From positions 1 through 58,051 of the forward strand of contig JAWXCM010000269.1 of NCBI GenBank assembly GCA_034408745.1: a stretch of DNA of 58,051 nt, in the 5' to 3' direction. Within the stretch, counting starts at the first letter, position 1; every line of letters begins with the position of its first letter. This DNA comes from JAWXCM01 sp034408745 (GTDB taxonomy: Bacteria; Acidobacteriota; Terriglobia; Bryobacterales; Bryobacteraceae). The notes below the pieces were generated by a model. That model had not been told where the DNA came from. It made no database searches and saw only the letters and a list, made by a program, of their open reading frames with translations. The translations under genes and the position numbers were made by a program. This document shows, piece after piece, positions 41,306-49,049 of this stretch.

Positions 41306-42511
41306 ATGACATCGAAGTTCAGCCTGGCCGCGCGTTACGGCCCCGCCCTGCTGGCGCTCCTGCTGCCTGCGATTCTCATCTACAGCTCCGTTCGTACCTT
41401 TCAGGAGCTGGAGCAAATGCGGCACGTGTTTCTGCGCAACCGCAGCGCCGCGATTGCGGCCCGGCTTGAGAGCATGCCCGGATCGGGGCCTGAGCGGATC
41501 GAGGCGCTGCTGGAGGATGAGCCTGGCCTGGCGGATCTGCGTATCCTGGACCGGACTACCTCCGACCCCTCGGTCCGTGCGCTGTGGACCGGCGATGAAC
41601 TTTTTCGGACGGAGTTCCTCAGCGTTGGCGGCCGTTCTGTGTTTCGTGTATTCGCCCCCTTTCACGAGGCTGGCCAACTTCGTATCGCTCGTATCGATCT
41701 CGATTCCGCGAGTGCCGACTTTCTGCTCATTCACGCACGTCACAACGTGGCGATCGCGAGCGTGAGCAGCGTGGTACTGCTGCTTTTGACCGGGTTCGCG
41801 GTCTGGTCCATCCGCCGCCACGCACAGCAGGAAAAGAAACGGCTGGAACTGACGCATCTGGCGCATCTCGGGAAGCTGTCGGCCGTACTGGCGCACGAAA
41901 TCCGGAATCCGCTGGGCACGATCAAGGGATTCACACAACTCGCGATGGAGCAGGCTGACGCGCGTTCGCGTCCCGTGCTGGAACCCGTCCTGCGTGAGAC
42001 GGTGCGTCTGGAGCGTCTGGTCAGCGACCTGCTGCTCTATGGCCGTCCTCCGCAGGCCGTGGTCACCGACTGCGCATGGGAAGAGATTTCAGCCGAACTG
42101 GCGGGGTGCGCGGGCTGCCGCATCGATATTGCATCCAGCCCTGTCCGTTTCCGAACGGATCCGCAGATGCTGCGGCAGGTTCTGACGAACCTGATCCGAA
42201 ACTCCTGTGAAGCGCTGTCTGAGCGGCAAGACGGGCTGGTTCAGGTGACACTCGAGGTCTCGCACGACGATGTGGTCATCTGTGTCGATGACAACGGTCC
42301 GGGTATCCCTGAGGAGCAGCGGGAGAAAGTGTTCGAATCCTTTTACACAACCAAGTCCTTCGGCACTGGCCTGGGACTGCCGATCGCTGGCAGCCTGTCC
42401 GCGGCTCTGGGCGGCGCGTTCTCCCTGAAACCGCGCCCCGGTGGAGGGCTTCGGGCGGAGGTGCGGCTACCCGGTGCAGCGTTGCCGCAGGCAAACGAGG
42501 TGAATGCATGA
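41306..42511 (+). CDS. Membrane sensor histidine kinase (NtrB-like)
   Basis: A 401-residue kinase: TM helix at about 13-28, a periplasmic sensor of about 115 residues, TM helix at 148-168, then the H-box LSAVLAHEIRNPLGT with His197, and the ATPase domain with N-box (LIRNSCEAL), DDNGPGIP and GTGLGLPIAG. No HAMP domain is evident. ATG 41306 is preferred; TTG 41288 would add six residues. Overlaps the response regulator by ATGA, so they form a pair. The signal may be read in the periplasm. Confidence 0.9.
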   Translation: MTSKFSLAARYGPALLALLLPAILIYSSVRTFQELEQMRHVFLRNRSAAIAARLESMPGSGPERIEALLEDEPGLADLRILDRTTSDPSVRALWTGDELFRTEFLSVGGRSVFRVFAPFHEAGQLRIARIDLDSASADFLLIHARHNVAIASVSSVVLLLLTGFAVWSIRRHAQQEKKRLELTHLAHLGKLSAVLAHEIRNPLGTIKGFTQLAMEQADARSRPVLEPVLRETVRLERLVSDLLLYGRPPQAVVTDCAWEEISAELAGCAGCRIDIASSPVRFRTDPQMLRQVLTNLIRNSCEALSERQDGLVQVTLEVSHDDVVICVDDNGPGIPEEQREKVFESFYTTKSFGTGLGLPIAGSLSAALGGAFSLKPRPGGGLRAEVRLPGAALPQANEVNA

Positions 42512-43854
42512 GCGAGAAGATTCTCGTAGTTGATGACGATCCAGGCTTCAGCCTTCTGCTGGAAACCATCCTGAAGGGCGAGGGCTACGACGTGGATACC
42601 GCGTCCAACGTGCAAACCGCGCGCGGTCTCGGCGCCCGCCGCATCTACCATCTCGTCATATCGGATTTGAAGCTGCCCGACGGCGATGGCCTGCAGGTGC
42701 TGGAGTTCTTCCGGGATCAGGCGCCGGAAACGCCGGTGATCATGATCACCGCATTTGGCACAGTGCCGAATGCGGTGGAGGCCATGAAGCTGGGAGCGGT
42801 CGACTATCTCGCAAAGCCTCTCAGCAGCCCGGACGAGTTGCGTATCGTGGTCCGACGCGCGTTGAATGCGGCTCGGGATGAGGAAGACCGGCAGACGCTG
42901 CGGGAGGAGAACGCCAGCCGCTTCTCCTGCGACAAGCTCGTCGCTCACGATCCGCGCATGATCGCGCTGCTGGAACTTGCGCGCAAGGTCGCACCGACGA
43001 ACGCGACAGTGCTGATTACGGGCGAAAGCGGTACCGGCAAAGAGGTGCTGGCCAGATGCATCCATCAGAACAGCGCCAGGTCGCAAAGAGTCTTCGTTGC
43101 CGTAAACTGCGCGGCTCTCTCTCCCACCCTGATTGAGAGCGAGTTATTCGGCCATGAGAAGGGCGCCTTTACCGGAGCGGTGGGGCAGCACACCGGACGC
43201 TTCGAGCGTGCCCACACCGGTACGCTGTTCCTCGACGAGATTGGCGAACTCGACGGCAACCTGCAGTCGAAGCTCCTGCGCGTGCTTCAGGAGAAGACGC
43301 TGGAACGCGTCGGCGGATCGCGTGTGATCACGACGGACGTGCGGGTGCTTGCCGCCACGAATCGAAATCTGAAGACCATGGTTCGCGAGGGCAGGTTTCG
43401 CGAGGATCTGTTCTATCGTTTGAACACGTTTCCACTCGAACTGTCGCCTCTGCGGGATCGGCCCGCGGACATTCTCGCGCTCGCCCGGCTCTTCCTCAGG
43501 CGTGCCGCGACCGAGATGGGGAAGCCCGTACCGCGCCTGAGTCCCGAGGCAGGCGATGCCCTGATGGGCTACGCATGGCCAGGCAATATTCGCGAGTTGC
43601 AGAACATGATGGAGCGGGCCGTCATCGTCACCGGCGAGCAAGTGGAAGTTCACGACCTGCCTTTGTCAGCCGATGCTGGCGCAAGAGCTGTCAGGTTCCG
43701 GGACATCGAGCGCAAGGCGATCGAAGACGCACTGGCAATGAACAACGGCAACCGAACGCGTGCGGCCGAGCAGCTCGGCATCAGTGTCCGGACCCTGCAG
43801 TATCGGCTGAAAGAGTATGGGATTTCGGAAACTGCCGCGGGCGCAACCTCGTGA
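42508..43854 (+). CDS. NtrC-family sigma-54-dependent response regulator
   Basis: A 448-residue activator with all three domains. Receiver: ILVVDDD at 5-11, phospho-acceptor D53 in ISDLKLPDG, K103 in LAKPL. AAA+ domain: Walker A GESGTGKE at 172-179 and GAFTGA at 219-224, the loop that contacts sigma-54. The C-terminal Fis-type HTH (RKAIEDALAMNNGNRTRAAEQLGISVRTLQYRLKEYG) is intact. Paired with the kinase upstream. Likely targets are the divergent cytochrome operon and the gene at 44012, which both have sigma-54-like promoters. Confidence 0.95.
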   Translation: MSEKILVVDDDPGFSLLLETILKGEGYDVDTASNVQTARGLGARRIYHLVISDLKLPDGDGLQVLEFFRDQAPETPVIMITAFGTVPNAVEAMKLGAVDYLAKPLSSPDELRIVVRRALNAARDEEDRQTLREENASRFSCDKLVAHDPRMIALLELARKVAPTNATVLITGESGTGKEVLARCIHQNSARSQRVFVAVNCAALSPTLIESELFGHEKGAFTGAVGQHTGRFERAHTGTLFLDEIGELDGNLQSKLLRVLQEKTLERVGGSRVITTDVRVLAATNRNLKTMVREGRFREDLFYRLNTFPLELSPLRDRPADILALARLFLRRAATEMGKPVPRLSPEAGDALMGYAWPGNIRELQNMMERAVIVTGEQVEVHDLPLSADAGARAVRFRDIERKAIEDALAMNNGNRTRAAEQLGISVRTLQYRLKEYGISETAAGATS

Positions 43855-43960
43855 GGCGCCTCGTGAGGCGCTGCGCACCTTGCGCACCTCGTTCTGCAAC
43901 CCTTGCGCGGCGCGGCGCTTCCTTTGGCTGCAACTCACTGAAAACAGGTCGGGCCACTTC

Positions 43961-43976
43961 TGGACCATGATGTGCC
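43961..43976 (+). promoter_or_regulatory. Possible sigma-54 promoter of the small gene at 44012
   Basis: TGGACCA-TGAT-GTGCC keeps the invariant GG and GC with ten bases between them, but only 7 of 12 consensus positions match. It is 36 bases upstream of the ATG and about 90 bases downstream of a TGCGCACCTTGCGCA pair, so the layout of enhancer and promoter is right. Weaker than the promoter at 41131. Confidence 0.35.
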
Positions 43977-44011
43977 CTTCTCAATGGCGAGGTCAGAAGG
44001 AGACCGACTCA

Positions 44012-44233
44012 ATGAAAAAGATTCAACTCGCAATCGCCACTCTCGCCATGATGTCCGTATCGGCCGTCACGATGTACGCACAGAACGCGCCCCCGACGCC
44101 GGCGCCGACACCTGCGCCTGGCAGCGGTCAGCAGCGCGGCAAGAGGCTGGGGCCAAAGGACGGTTCGGGGCCGCTGCACACGCCTGGTACCGGTGGTGGA
44201 ACCGGCGCGGGCCAGCGTCGCGGCCGTCGCTAA
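44012..44233 (+). CDS. Small exported Pro/Gly-rich protein
   Basis: A 73-residue protein: signal peptide (IATLAMMSVSAVTMYAQ), a PTPAPTPAP spacer and a Gly/Arg-rich end containing LGPKDGSGPLHTPGTGGG. GPKDGSG-type tails recur in small proteins found next to redox clusters, but no function is known to me. AGGAGA is 11 bases before ATG 44012. It follows the response regulator and ends in a strong terminator. Confidence 0.7.
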   Translation: MKKIQLAIATLAMMSVSAVTMYAQNAPPTPAPTPAPGSGQQRGKRLGPKDGSGPLHTPGTGGGTGAGQRRGRR

Positions 44234-44249
44234 CCAAATGCGTACGACA

Positions 44250-44287
44250 CGATGCCCCACGGCCACGCGGCGTGGGGCATCGGCTTT
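44250..44287 (+). terminator. Terminator after the small Pro/Gly-rich gene
   Basis: CGATGCCCCACG (44250-44261) and CGTGGGGCATCG (44271-44282) form a perfect 12-bp stem, followed by GCTTTAT. It separates the two-component section from the molybdoenzyme section. Confidence 0.8.
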
Positions 44288-44358
44288 ATGTGGCAGGTCC
44301 GAGGGGAGGAGTCTGCCCGCAGGCCAGGTCAGCCCGTCGTAACCATTCACATAAACAC

Positions 44359-44386
44359 TTGCAAAAATTCGCAATTGATATAGAAT
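44359..44386 (+). promoter_or_regulatory. Promoter with overlapping inverted repeat before ArsR gene
   Basis: TTGCAA (44359-44364) and TAGAAT (44381-44386) are 16 bases apart and fit a sigma-70-type promoter. The arms TTGC (44359) and GCAA (44371) of a TTGC-N8-GCAA inverted repeat cover the -35 region, as expected for autoregulation by an ArsR protein. If correct, transcription would begin at or after 44391, so translation may start at GTG 44421 or ATG 44445. Confidence 0.4.
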
Positions 44387-44390
44387 CGAG

Positions 44391-44819
44391 ATGGGTCAGG
44401 GGTATTCCCACGCTTTGGTAGTGAAGAAGCAAACGGACGCGCGCATGGATGAGGAAGTCTATGAGATGCAGGTCCGGATCTGTAAAGCTTTCGCCAGCAT
44501 CACGCGTTTGCGCATGCTGGACATGCTCGGAGCCTCGGAACGAAGTTGCGCCGACATTCAGCGCGAACTCGGGGTCACAGCCGCGAACCTGTCGCAGCAC
44601 CTGGCGATCCTGAAGTCGGCAGGGGTTGTTGCCACCCGGCGCGACGGAAAGCAGATTTGGTGCTTCCTCGCGATGCCGGAAGTAAAAGGCGCCTGTGAGC
44701 AGGTGCGCAACATTCTCCGCGCTCAGGTTCGAAAGGCCGGCCGTTCTGTTTTGAAGGCCGATAAGCCATCAGCCCGTGCTTCCGGGCGTACGACGAAAGG
44801 TGCAACACGTAACACATGA
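44391..44819 (+). CDS. ArsR-family transcriptional regulator
   Basis: A protein of up to 142 residues with a winged helix: KAFASITRLRMLDMLGASERSCADIQRELGVTAANLSQHLAILKSAGVVATRRDGKQIWC. Recognition helix TAANLSQHL. Cys at the start of the second helix (RSCADI) and in IWCFL and KGACEQ might sense thiols or metals. The first 18 residues are not family-like, so ATG 44445 (MDEEVYEMQV) may be the true start. Overlaps the next gene by ATGA. It probably controls the molybdoenzyme genes downstream. Confidence 0.85.
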   Translation: MGQGYSHALVVKKQTDARMDEEVYEMQVRICKAFASITRLRMLDMLGASERSCADIQRELGVTAANLSQHLAILKSAGVVATRRDGKQIWCFLAMPEVKGACEQVRNILRAQVRKAGRSVLKADKPSARASGRTTKGATRNT

Positions 44820-45193
44820 AGCTTCGACTGAACGATACTTCGGTGCGCCTGAGATTCCGGAAATCAGAGGTTCTGGCTTTGTCGGAATCCGGGACGGTCA
44901 CCGTCACGTTGCCTTTCCCTGGCAGTAATCCCATTACGTTCGTCGCCAGAGCCGCGGAGGTACCGGAACCCGCGGTCTCCTTCCGGTCGGGCGTGGTGGA
45001 AGTGCTGATTCCCGCGGCCCAGGCACGCTGCTGGTATTACGAGGAAGCGGTGGGCATCTACGGAAATCAGGATGGAATCGACATCCTGCTGGAAAAGGAT
45101 TTTCGGAGAAGTTCCGCTGCTTCTCCAGATGATGACGACCGATATCCGAATCCGCGAAAGGCTTGCTCTCCCGCGAGTCTGAGCGTTCAGTAA
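44816..45193 (+). CDS. DUF7009-like protein
   Basis: A 125-residue protein following the pattern of DUF7009: MKLRLNDTSVRLRFRKSEV at the start and GIDILLEKDFRR with YPNP near the end, although the CLHR element usual after KDF is replaced. The family is found beside redox and molybdenum genes. It is coupled to the ArsR gene by ATGA and lies 112 bases before the ferredoxin gene. Function unknown. Confidence 0.65.
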   Translation: MKLRLNDTSVRLRFRKSEVLALSESGTVTVTLPFPGSNPITFVARAAEVPEPAVSFRSGVVEVLIPAAQARCWYYEEAVGIYGNQDGIDILLEKDFRRSSAASPDDDDRYPNPRKACSPASLSVQ

Positions 45194-45305
45194 TCGGGCT
45201 TCAAGGACCAAGAGCTCATTCCTTGCCCGGCGCCGCTGCGCGGCCGGTCGACTCCCCTCGCGTTCCGCAGGGCATTCCGCCCGATTGCGGCGGACGGAGT
45301 ATCCC

Positions 45306-45869
45306 ATGGAGAATTACGGCTGGCTTCTCGACCCCAAACGTTGTATCGAGTGTCGGGCTTGCGAGAGTGCCTGTAAGCAGTGGAATCAGGTGGAGATCGG
45401 AGTGGGCGTACGGTACCGTCAGGTGCGCGTCCGCGAGTCGGGTGTTTTCCCCGCAGTCAGGATGCAGGCGCTTTCCGGCGCGTGTAATCACTGCGACGAT
45501 CCGTACTGTATGAAGGTGTGTCCGGGTAAGGCGATCTACCGCCGGGCTCAGGACGGACTCGTTCAGATCGATCAAAGTAAGTGTCTCAGCTGCCAGCAGT
45601 GTGCAAAGCTATGCGCACACCAGGCGCCGCAGTTCAACACGCGCACAAAGAAGATGGAGAAGTGCACGGGCTGCTTTGACCGGATCGAAGTCGGCCTGCA
45701 GCCCGCCTGCGCCGAGGTATGCCCGACAGCTGCCCTGCGCTGGGGCAAATGGAGCGACATCGCGAACGCCGGGTCGGAGTCCTGGGAAGGCTACGTCGGA
45801 GCGTACACGAAGCCACATCTGCGATTTGTGACCGATCCGTATCCAATGAAGGGGAACCAGGAGCGCTGA
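45306..45869 (+). CDS. Four-cluster ferredoxin subunit of a molybdoenzyme
   Basis: A 187-residue protein of the DMSO/polysulfide reductase beta type. Four cysteine groups for [4Fe-4S] clusters are present: CIECRACESAC (13-23), CNHCDDPYCMKVCP, CLSCQQCAKLC and CTGCFDRI with CAEVCP. No signal peptide is needed because such subunits are exported with the Tat-bearing catalytic subunit encoded four bases downstream. It passes electrons to or from the molybdenum subunit. Confidence 0.92.
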   Translation: MENYGWLLDPKRCIECRACESACKQWNQVEIGVGVRYRQVRVRESGVFPAVRMQALSGACNHCDDPYCMKVCPGKAIYRRAQDGLVQIDQSKCLSCQQCAKLCAHQAPQFNTRTKKMEKCTGCFDRIEVGLQPACAEVCPTAALRWGKWSDIANAGSESWEGYVGAYTKPHLRFVTDPYPMKGNQER

Positions 45870-45873
45870 CACC

Positions 45874-48117
45874 ATGCAACTCACCAGACGAAATCTGTTC
45901 CGCCTCACTGGCGCTGCCGGACTGGCAGGCGCGGCGAATCCGGCTGCCGCGTTCGAGAAATTCTTCCGCCCGGCAGAAGCCAGCGCGGCTTCTGTATCCA
46001 AACTGGCCACGTGCTGTGGCATCTGCTCGCCAGCGTGCGGGCTCCAGGCCACGGTTCAGGATGGCGTGGTCAAGTTCATCGAAGGTCTCCCGGGCGATGC
46101 TCACGGGGAAGGCCACCTGTGCGGCAAAGGCGCGGCAGGGGCGCAGTTCCTTTATGACCCCGACCGCCTGAAGTACCCGATGCGGCGCACCAATCCCAGG
46201 AAGGGATTCGGCGAGGACCCGGGCTGGGTGCGCATCAGCTGGCAGGAAGCGCTGGACACGATTGCGATGAAGATGAAGGGCGCAATCGACACATACGGGA
46301 CCGAGTCCCTCCTGTTTATCACGCTTCCCAGCCCCGATCTCTGGAGCCGGTTCATGAATGCCATGGGCGTGGTGAACCGCGTCGATCACATTGACGTGTG
46401 CTTCCAGTCCGATCGCGTCATCCAGAAGTACACGACGGGTGGCAAGTCGTGGTGCAACGACTTTGAGAACTCGAAGTACATCCTTTTGTTTGGCTGGGAT
46501 CTGGTTGCAAAGGCCAAGATCGTCTACGCCAACGGCATCGTCAACGCTCGCAGCAACGGAGCGAAGGTGGTCCATTTCTCGCCCACCTATACCGCTACCT
46601 CGCGGATGTCGAACGAATGGTTCAACATCAACCCGGGCACCGACCTGGCAGTGGCTCTGGCCATGATTCAGGTGATCGTCAGCGAGAATCTGTACAACAA
46701 GGCATTCGTGGATGCCTACACCAATTTCGCCGAGTGGGAGTCGCAGATCCGCACTCACTTTGAGGAATACACGCCCGAGTGGGCGCAAACCATCAGTGGA
46801 GTCCCGGCTGCGGACATCCGGCGCATTGCACGCGAGTTTGCCACATCCGGCGGAGGAATCGCCCCCGCGCACAAGAAGACTCTGTGCGCCAATTACATGA
46901 ATGCCAGCCAGTTGGTTCACGCGATCTCGATTCTGAACATCCTCGCCGGCACTGTGGACCGTCCGGGCGGCCGCTACTTCGCCCGTGCGCACTCTGTGCC
47001 CGGAGTGGACGCCATCTATCCGCCTCCCGCATACCCGGCGAAAAAAGGTCGCCGTGTGGACGGCCGTGACAAGCTTCCTCTGGTGCAGGAGCAGGACACG
47101 GGGCTGTTCTCCACGCTGGCGGACGGCATGCTGAACAAGTACCCCGGCATGATCAAGTTCGCCTTTTGGAACGCTTATACGATCCTGGCATTCCCAACCC
47201 CGCGCAAGATGGAGCAGGCCATGGCCAACATGGACTTCACCGTAGTGATGGATTTCATTCCGACCGACACGGTTTCCATGGCCGACATCGTGCTGCCATC
47301 GGCGATGTATCTGGAGACCAGCGACATCGTGACACGCGACTACAATGCGAAGTATCCGCAGTCCCTCGCGAGGTCGGCTGTAGCAGCGCCCATTTTCGAG
47401 ACGAAGAGCGCAGGTTACGTTGCTATCGAACTCGGCAAGCGCCTTTGCCCGGATTACTTCAGGCTCTCGGACGGCTCCTGGATCAACCCCAACACCCTGC
47501 TGGACGAAAAGGCGAAGCGTTCCGGTCTGGGGACCAGCTTCGCCGACTTCCAGTCAAAGGGCATCGTGGAAACCAAAGCGGCGTTCCAGCCGCGAACATC
47601 TTTCGCCACGGGTCACGCCCAGAACAAGTGTCAGATCTACGTGCCCCAGTTCGCGGCGCGGCAGGCGGAAGCGTTGCCGAAGTGGCACCCCAAGCGCGAT
47701 CTGCCCAGCGACCAGTACCCGCTGTACTATCTCACCTTCATTCCGGGCATCCACAAACGGAACACGACGGAGAACAATCGGATCCTGAACGAGATCATGC
47801 CGACGAACTCGGCCATCATCAATCCGGCGCTCGCGAAAAAGTTCGGAGTGCGGGAAGGACAGATGGTGATCCTTCGCTCGCGAGTTGGACAAATCGAACT
47901 CCCGGCCCACCTCAGTGAGACCGTACGTCCCGATGCTGTGTTGGTTGCCCACGGATTCGGACATAAGTCACGCTACCTCGGCACCGCGGGCGGAAAGGGT
48001 GTCCGCGACGGCGACCTCGTTCCCGACGCCTCCATCGACGACTTCGTCGCAGCCGGGAACTACGCGGGATCATCCTGCATCATGGACGCAGTCTGCTCGC
48101 TTCAGGCGAAACCATGA
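45874..48117 (+). CDS. Tat-exported molybdopterin oxidoreductase (Psr/Phs/Ttr-like)
   Basis: A 747-residue catalytic subunit. Tat signal TRRNLFRLTG at 4-13. The [4Fe-4S] motif is C48-x2-C51-x3-C55 with C83. The Mo-bis-MGD domain follows; C176 (HIDVCFQSD) is the best candidate for the Mo ligand, as in polysulfide/thiosulfate-type enzymes. The C-terminal dinucleotide-binding domain (TNSAIINPALAKKFGVREGQMV) is complete. The size suits the polysulfide/thiosulfate/arsenate group; the substrate cannot be decided. No NrfD-type membrane anchor is encoded nearby, so electrons may come from the cytochrome encoded at 38989-40524. Confidence 0.9.
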   Translation: MQLTRRNLFRLTGAAGLAGAANPAAAFEKFFRPAEASAASVSKLATCCGICSPACGLQATVQDGVVKFIEGLPGDAHGEGHLCGKGAAGAQFLYDPDRLKYPMRRTNPRKGFGEDPGWVRISWQEALDTIAMKMKGAIDTYGTESLLFITLPSPDLWSRFMNAMGVVNRVDHIDVCFQSDRVIQKYTTGGKSWCNDFENSKYILLFGWDLVAKAKIVYANGIVNARSNGAKVVHFSPTYTATSRMSNEWFNINPGTDLAVALAMIQVIVSENLYNKAFVDAYTNFAEWESQIRTHFEEYTPEWAQTISGVPAADIRRIAREFATSGGGIAPAHKKTLCANYMNASQLVHAISILNILAGTVDRPGGRYFARAHSVPGVDAIYPPPAYPAKKGRRVDGRDKLPLVQEQDTGLFSTLADGMLNKYPGMIKFAFWNAYTILAFPTPRKMEQAMANMDFTVVMDFIPTDTVSMADIVLPSAMYLETSDIVTRDYNAKYPQSLARSAVAAPIFETKSAGYVAIELGKRLCPDYFRLSDGSWINPNTLLDEKAKRSGLGTSFADFQSKGIVETKAAFQPRTSFATGHAQNKCQIYVPQFAARQAEALPKWHPKRDLPSDQYPLYYLTFIPGIHKRNTTENNRILNEIMPTNSAIINPALAKKFGVREGQMVILRSRVGQIELPAHLSETVRPDAVLVAHGFGHKSRYLGTAGGKGVRDGDLVPDASIDDFVAAGNYAGSSCIMDAVCSLQAKP

Positions 48118-48578
48118 ACGAAAGACTCGAACTGGCCCACCTCTGCAATGAGGCGGGCCAGATGTTGCTTAGCCCCGTTCTGGGCGATCCGGAAATGGAG
48201 CGCGAGTTTGTCCGGCTGTTTCTCAGTCCTTCCGGTGCGCCGTGTCCCCCGTGGCAGTCGGTGTGGGCGCAGGAAGGGGAGCAGGCCAGGCTGATGGGCG
48301 CCGCCCATCACAGCGCTCTCGACTGGTATCGACGTTTCGGCTTCGCACCTTCTAACGGCGCCGAGCCTGCCGATCATGCTGGCATGCTGTTGCTGTTCTA
48401 TGCCTTTCTGCTGGGACGCGAGGTTGACGAGAAGAGCACCGAGGAGTTCTTCCAGCAGCACCTTACATGGCTGGACAGGCCTGGCGTGGCGCTGTCGAAC
48501 CACAGCCGCCTCGATTGCTTCAGGGACCTTGGCGAGATACTGATCCAGATCTCATCCCGCTCCGCGGTCCTCGCATGA
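48114..48578 (+). CDS. TorD/DmsD-type molybdoenzyme chaperone
   Basis: A 154-residue all-helical protein overlapping the molybdoenzyme stop by ATGA. The family motif appears as EPADHAGMLLLFYAFLL (usual E-x-PDHxxxxL), with PWQSVWAQEG upstream and QQHLTWLDR downstream. Such proteins bind the Tat signal and help insert the cofactor of the adjacent enzyme. Slightly shorter than average (about 180). Confidence 0.85.
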   Translation: MNERLELAHLCNEAGQMLLSPVLGDPEMEREFVRLFLSPSGAPCPPWQSVWAQEGEQARLMGAAHHSALDWYRRFGFAPSNGAEPADHAGMLLLFYAFLLGREVDEKSTEEFFQQHLTWLDRPGVALSNHSRLDCFRDLGEILIQISSRSAVLA

Positions 48579-49049
48579 GATATCTGCGTTTGTCAACTCG
48601 ATTTGGGCTCTTCCGCACTTCGGTGCAATCGCTCAGGGCGGGGCGGCAGTGTCAGGAGTTACAAGGTTAGGACAGGCTAGCACTCGCGCGCGCTCCCGGC
48701 TGCGCTCCTCCAGCAGTACGCGTTCGATGGCGCCAGAAAGCTGGTAGCCGACGTGGAGTGATCGATGATACGATATCCATGCTTTAAAGCATGGCTCCTC
48801 TACTCCTGGATTGGCTTGCTTGTCGTCAGGACCGGATCTGCTGAAGTAGTCGTTCCCAGCTCGTCCGGATTCGGCAGAGCAGACTCAGTATGAATTAATG
48901 ATGCCGCTCCTGTTGGTTTGGTCGGCTGCTTTTCAGGAGACAAACCCCTGTCATGGACTGAGCGAGAGTGTCTCCGGGCGACCTTGCCTTAAGCATTGAG
49001 ACTCAATCGTGTCAAGGCAAGTTCAGTTGACACAAGGGAGCGGGAAAAC
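48579..49049. other. Intergenic region with palindromes
   Basis: No convincing gene in 471 bases; a 31-codon frame at 48575-48670 overlaps the chaperone stop as ATGA but lacks any family pattern. Two structured elements stand out: an 18-bp perfect palindrome CCATGCTTTAAAGCATGG (48777-48794) and a nested inverted repeat at 48983-49021, both ahead of the TonB-dependent receptor. Confidence 0.5.
48983..49032 (+). promoter_or_regulatory. Nested inverted repeats in the leader of the TonB receptor gene
   Basis: CTTGCCTT (48983-48990) pairs exactly with AAGGCAAG (49014-49021); inside it ATTGAG (48995-49000) pairs with CTCAAT (49002-49007). A third inverted repeat, TGTCAA (49010-49015) with TTGACA (49027-49032), overlaps the first, so alternative foldings are possible. 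The set ends 17 bases before GTG 49050. It could be a regulatory leader or a set of operators. Confidence 0.4.

Noticed and set aside
48575..48670. 31-codon gene overlapping the chaperone stop as ATGA
   Set aside because: There is no hydrophobic segment, family pattern or conservation to judge by; the overlap alone is not enough.
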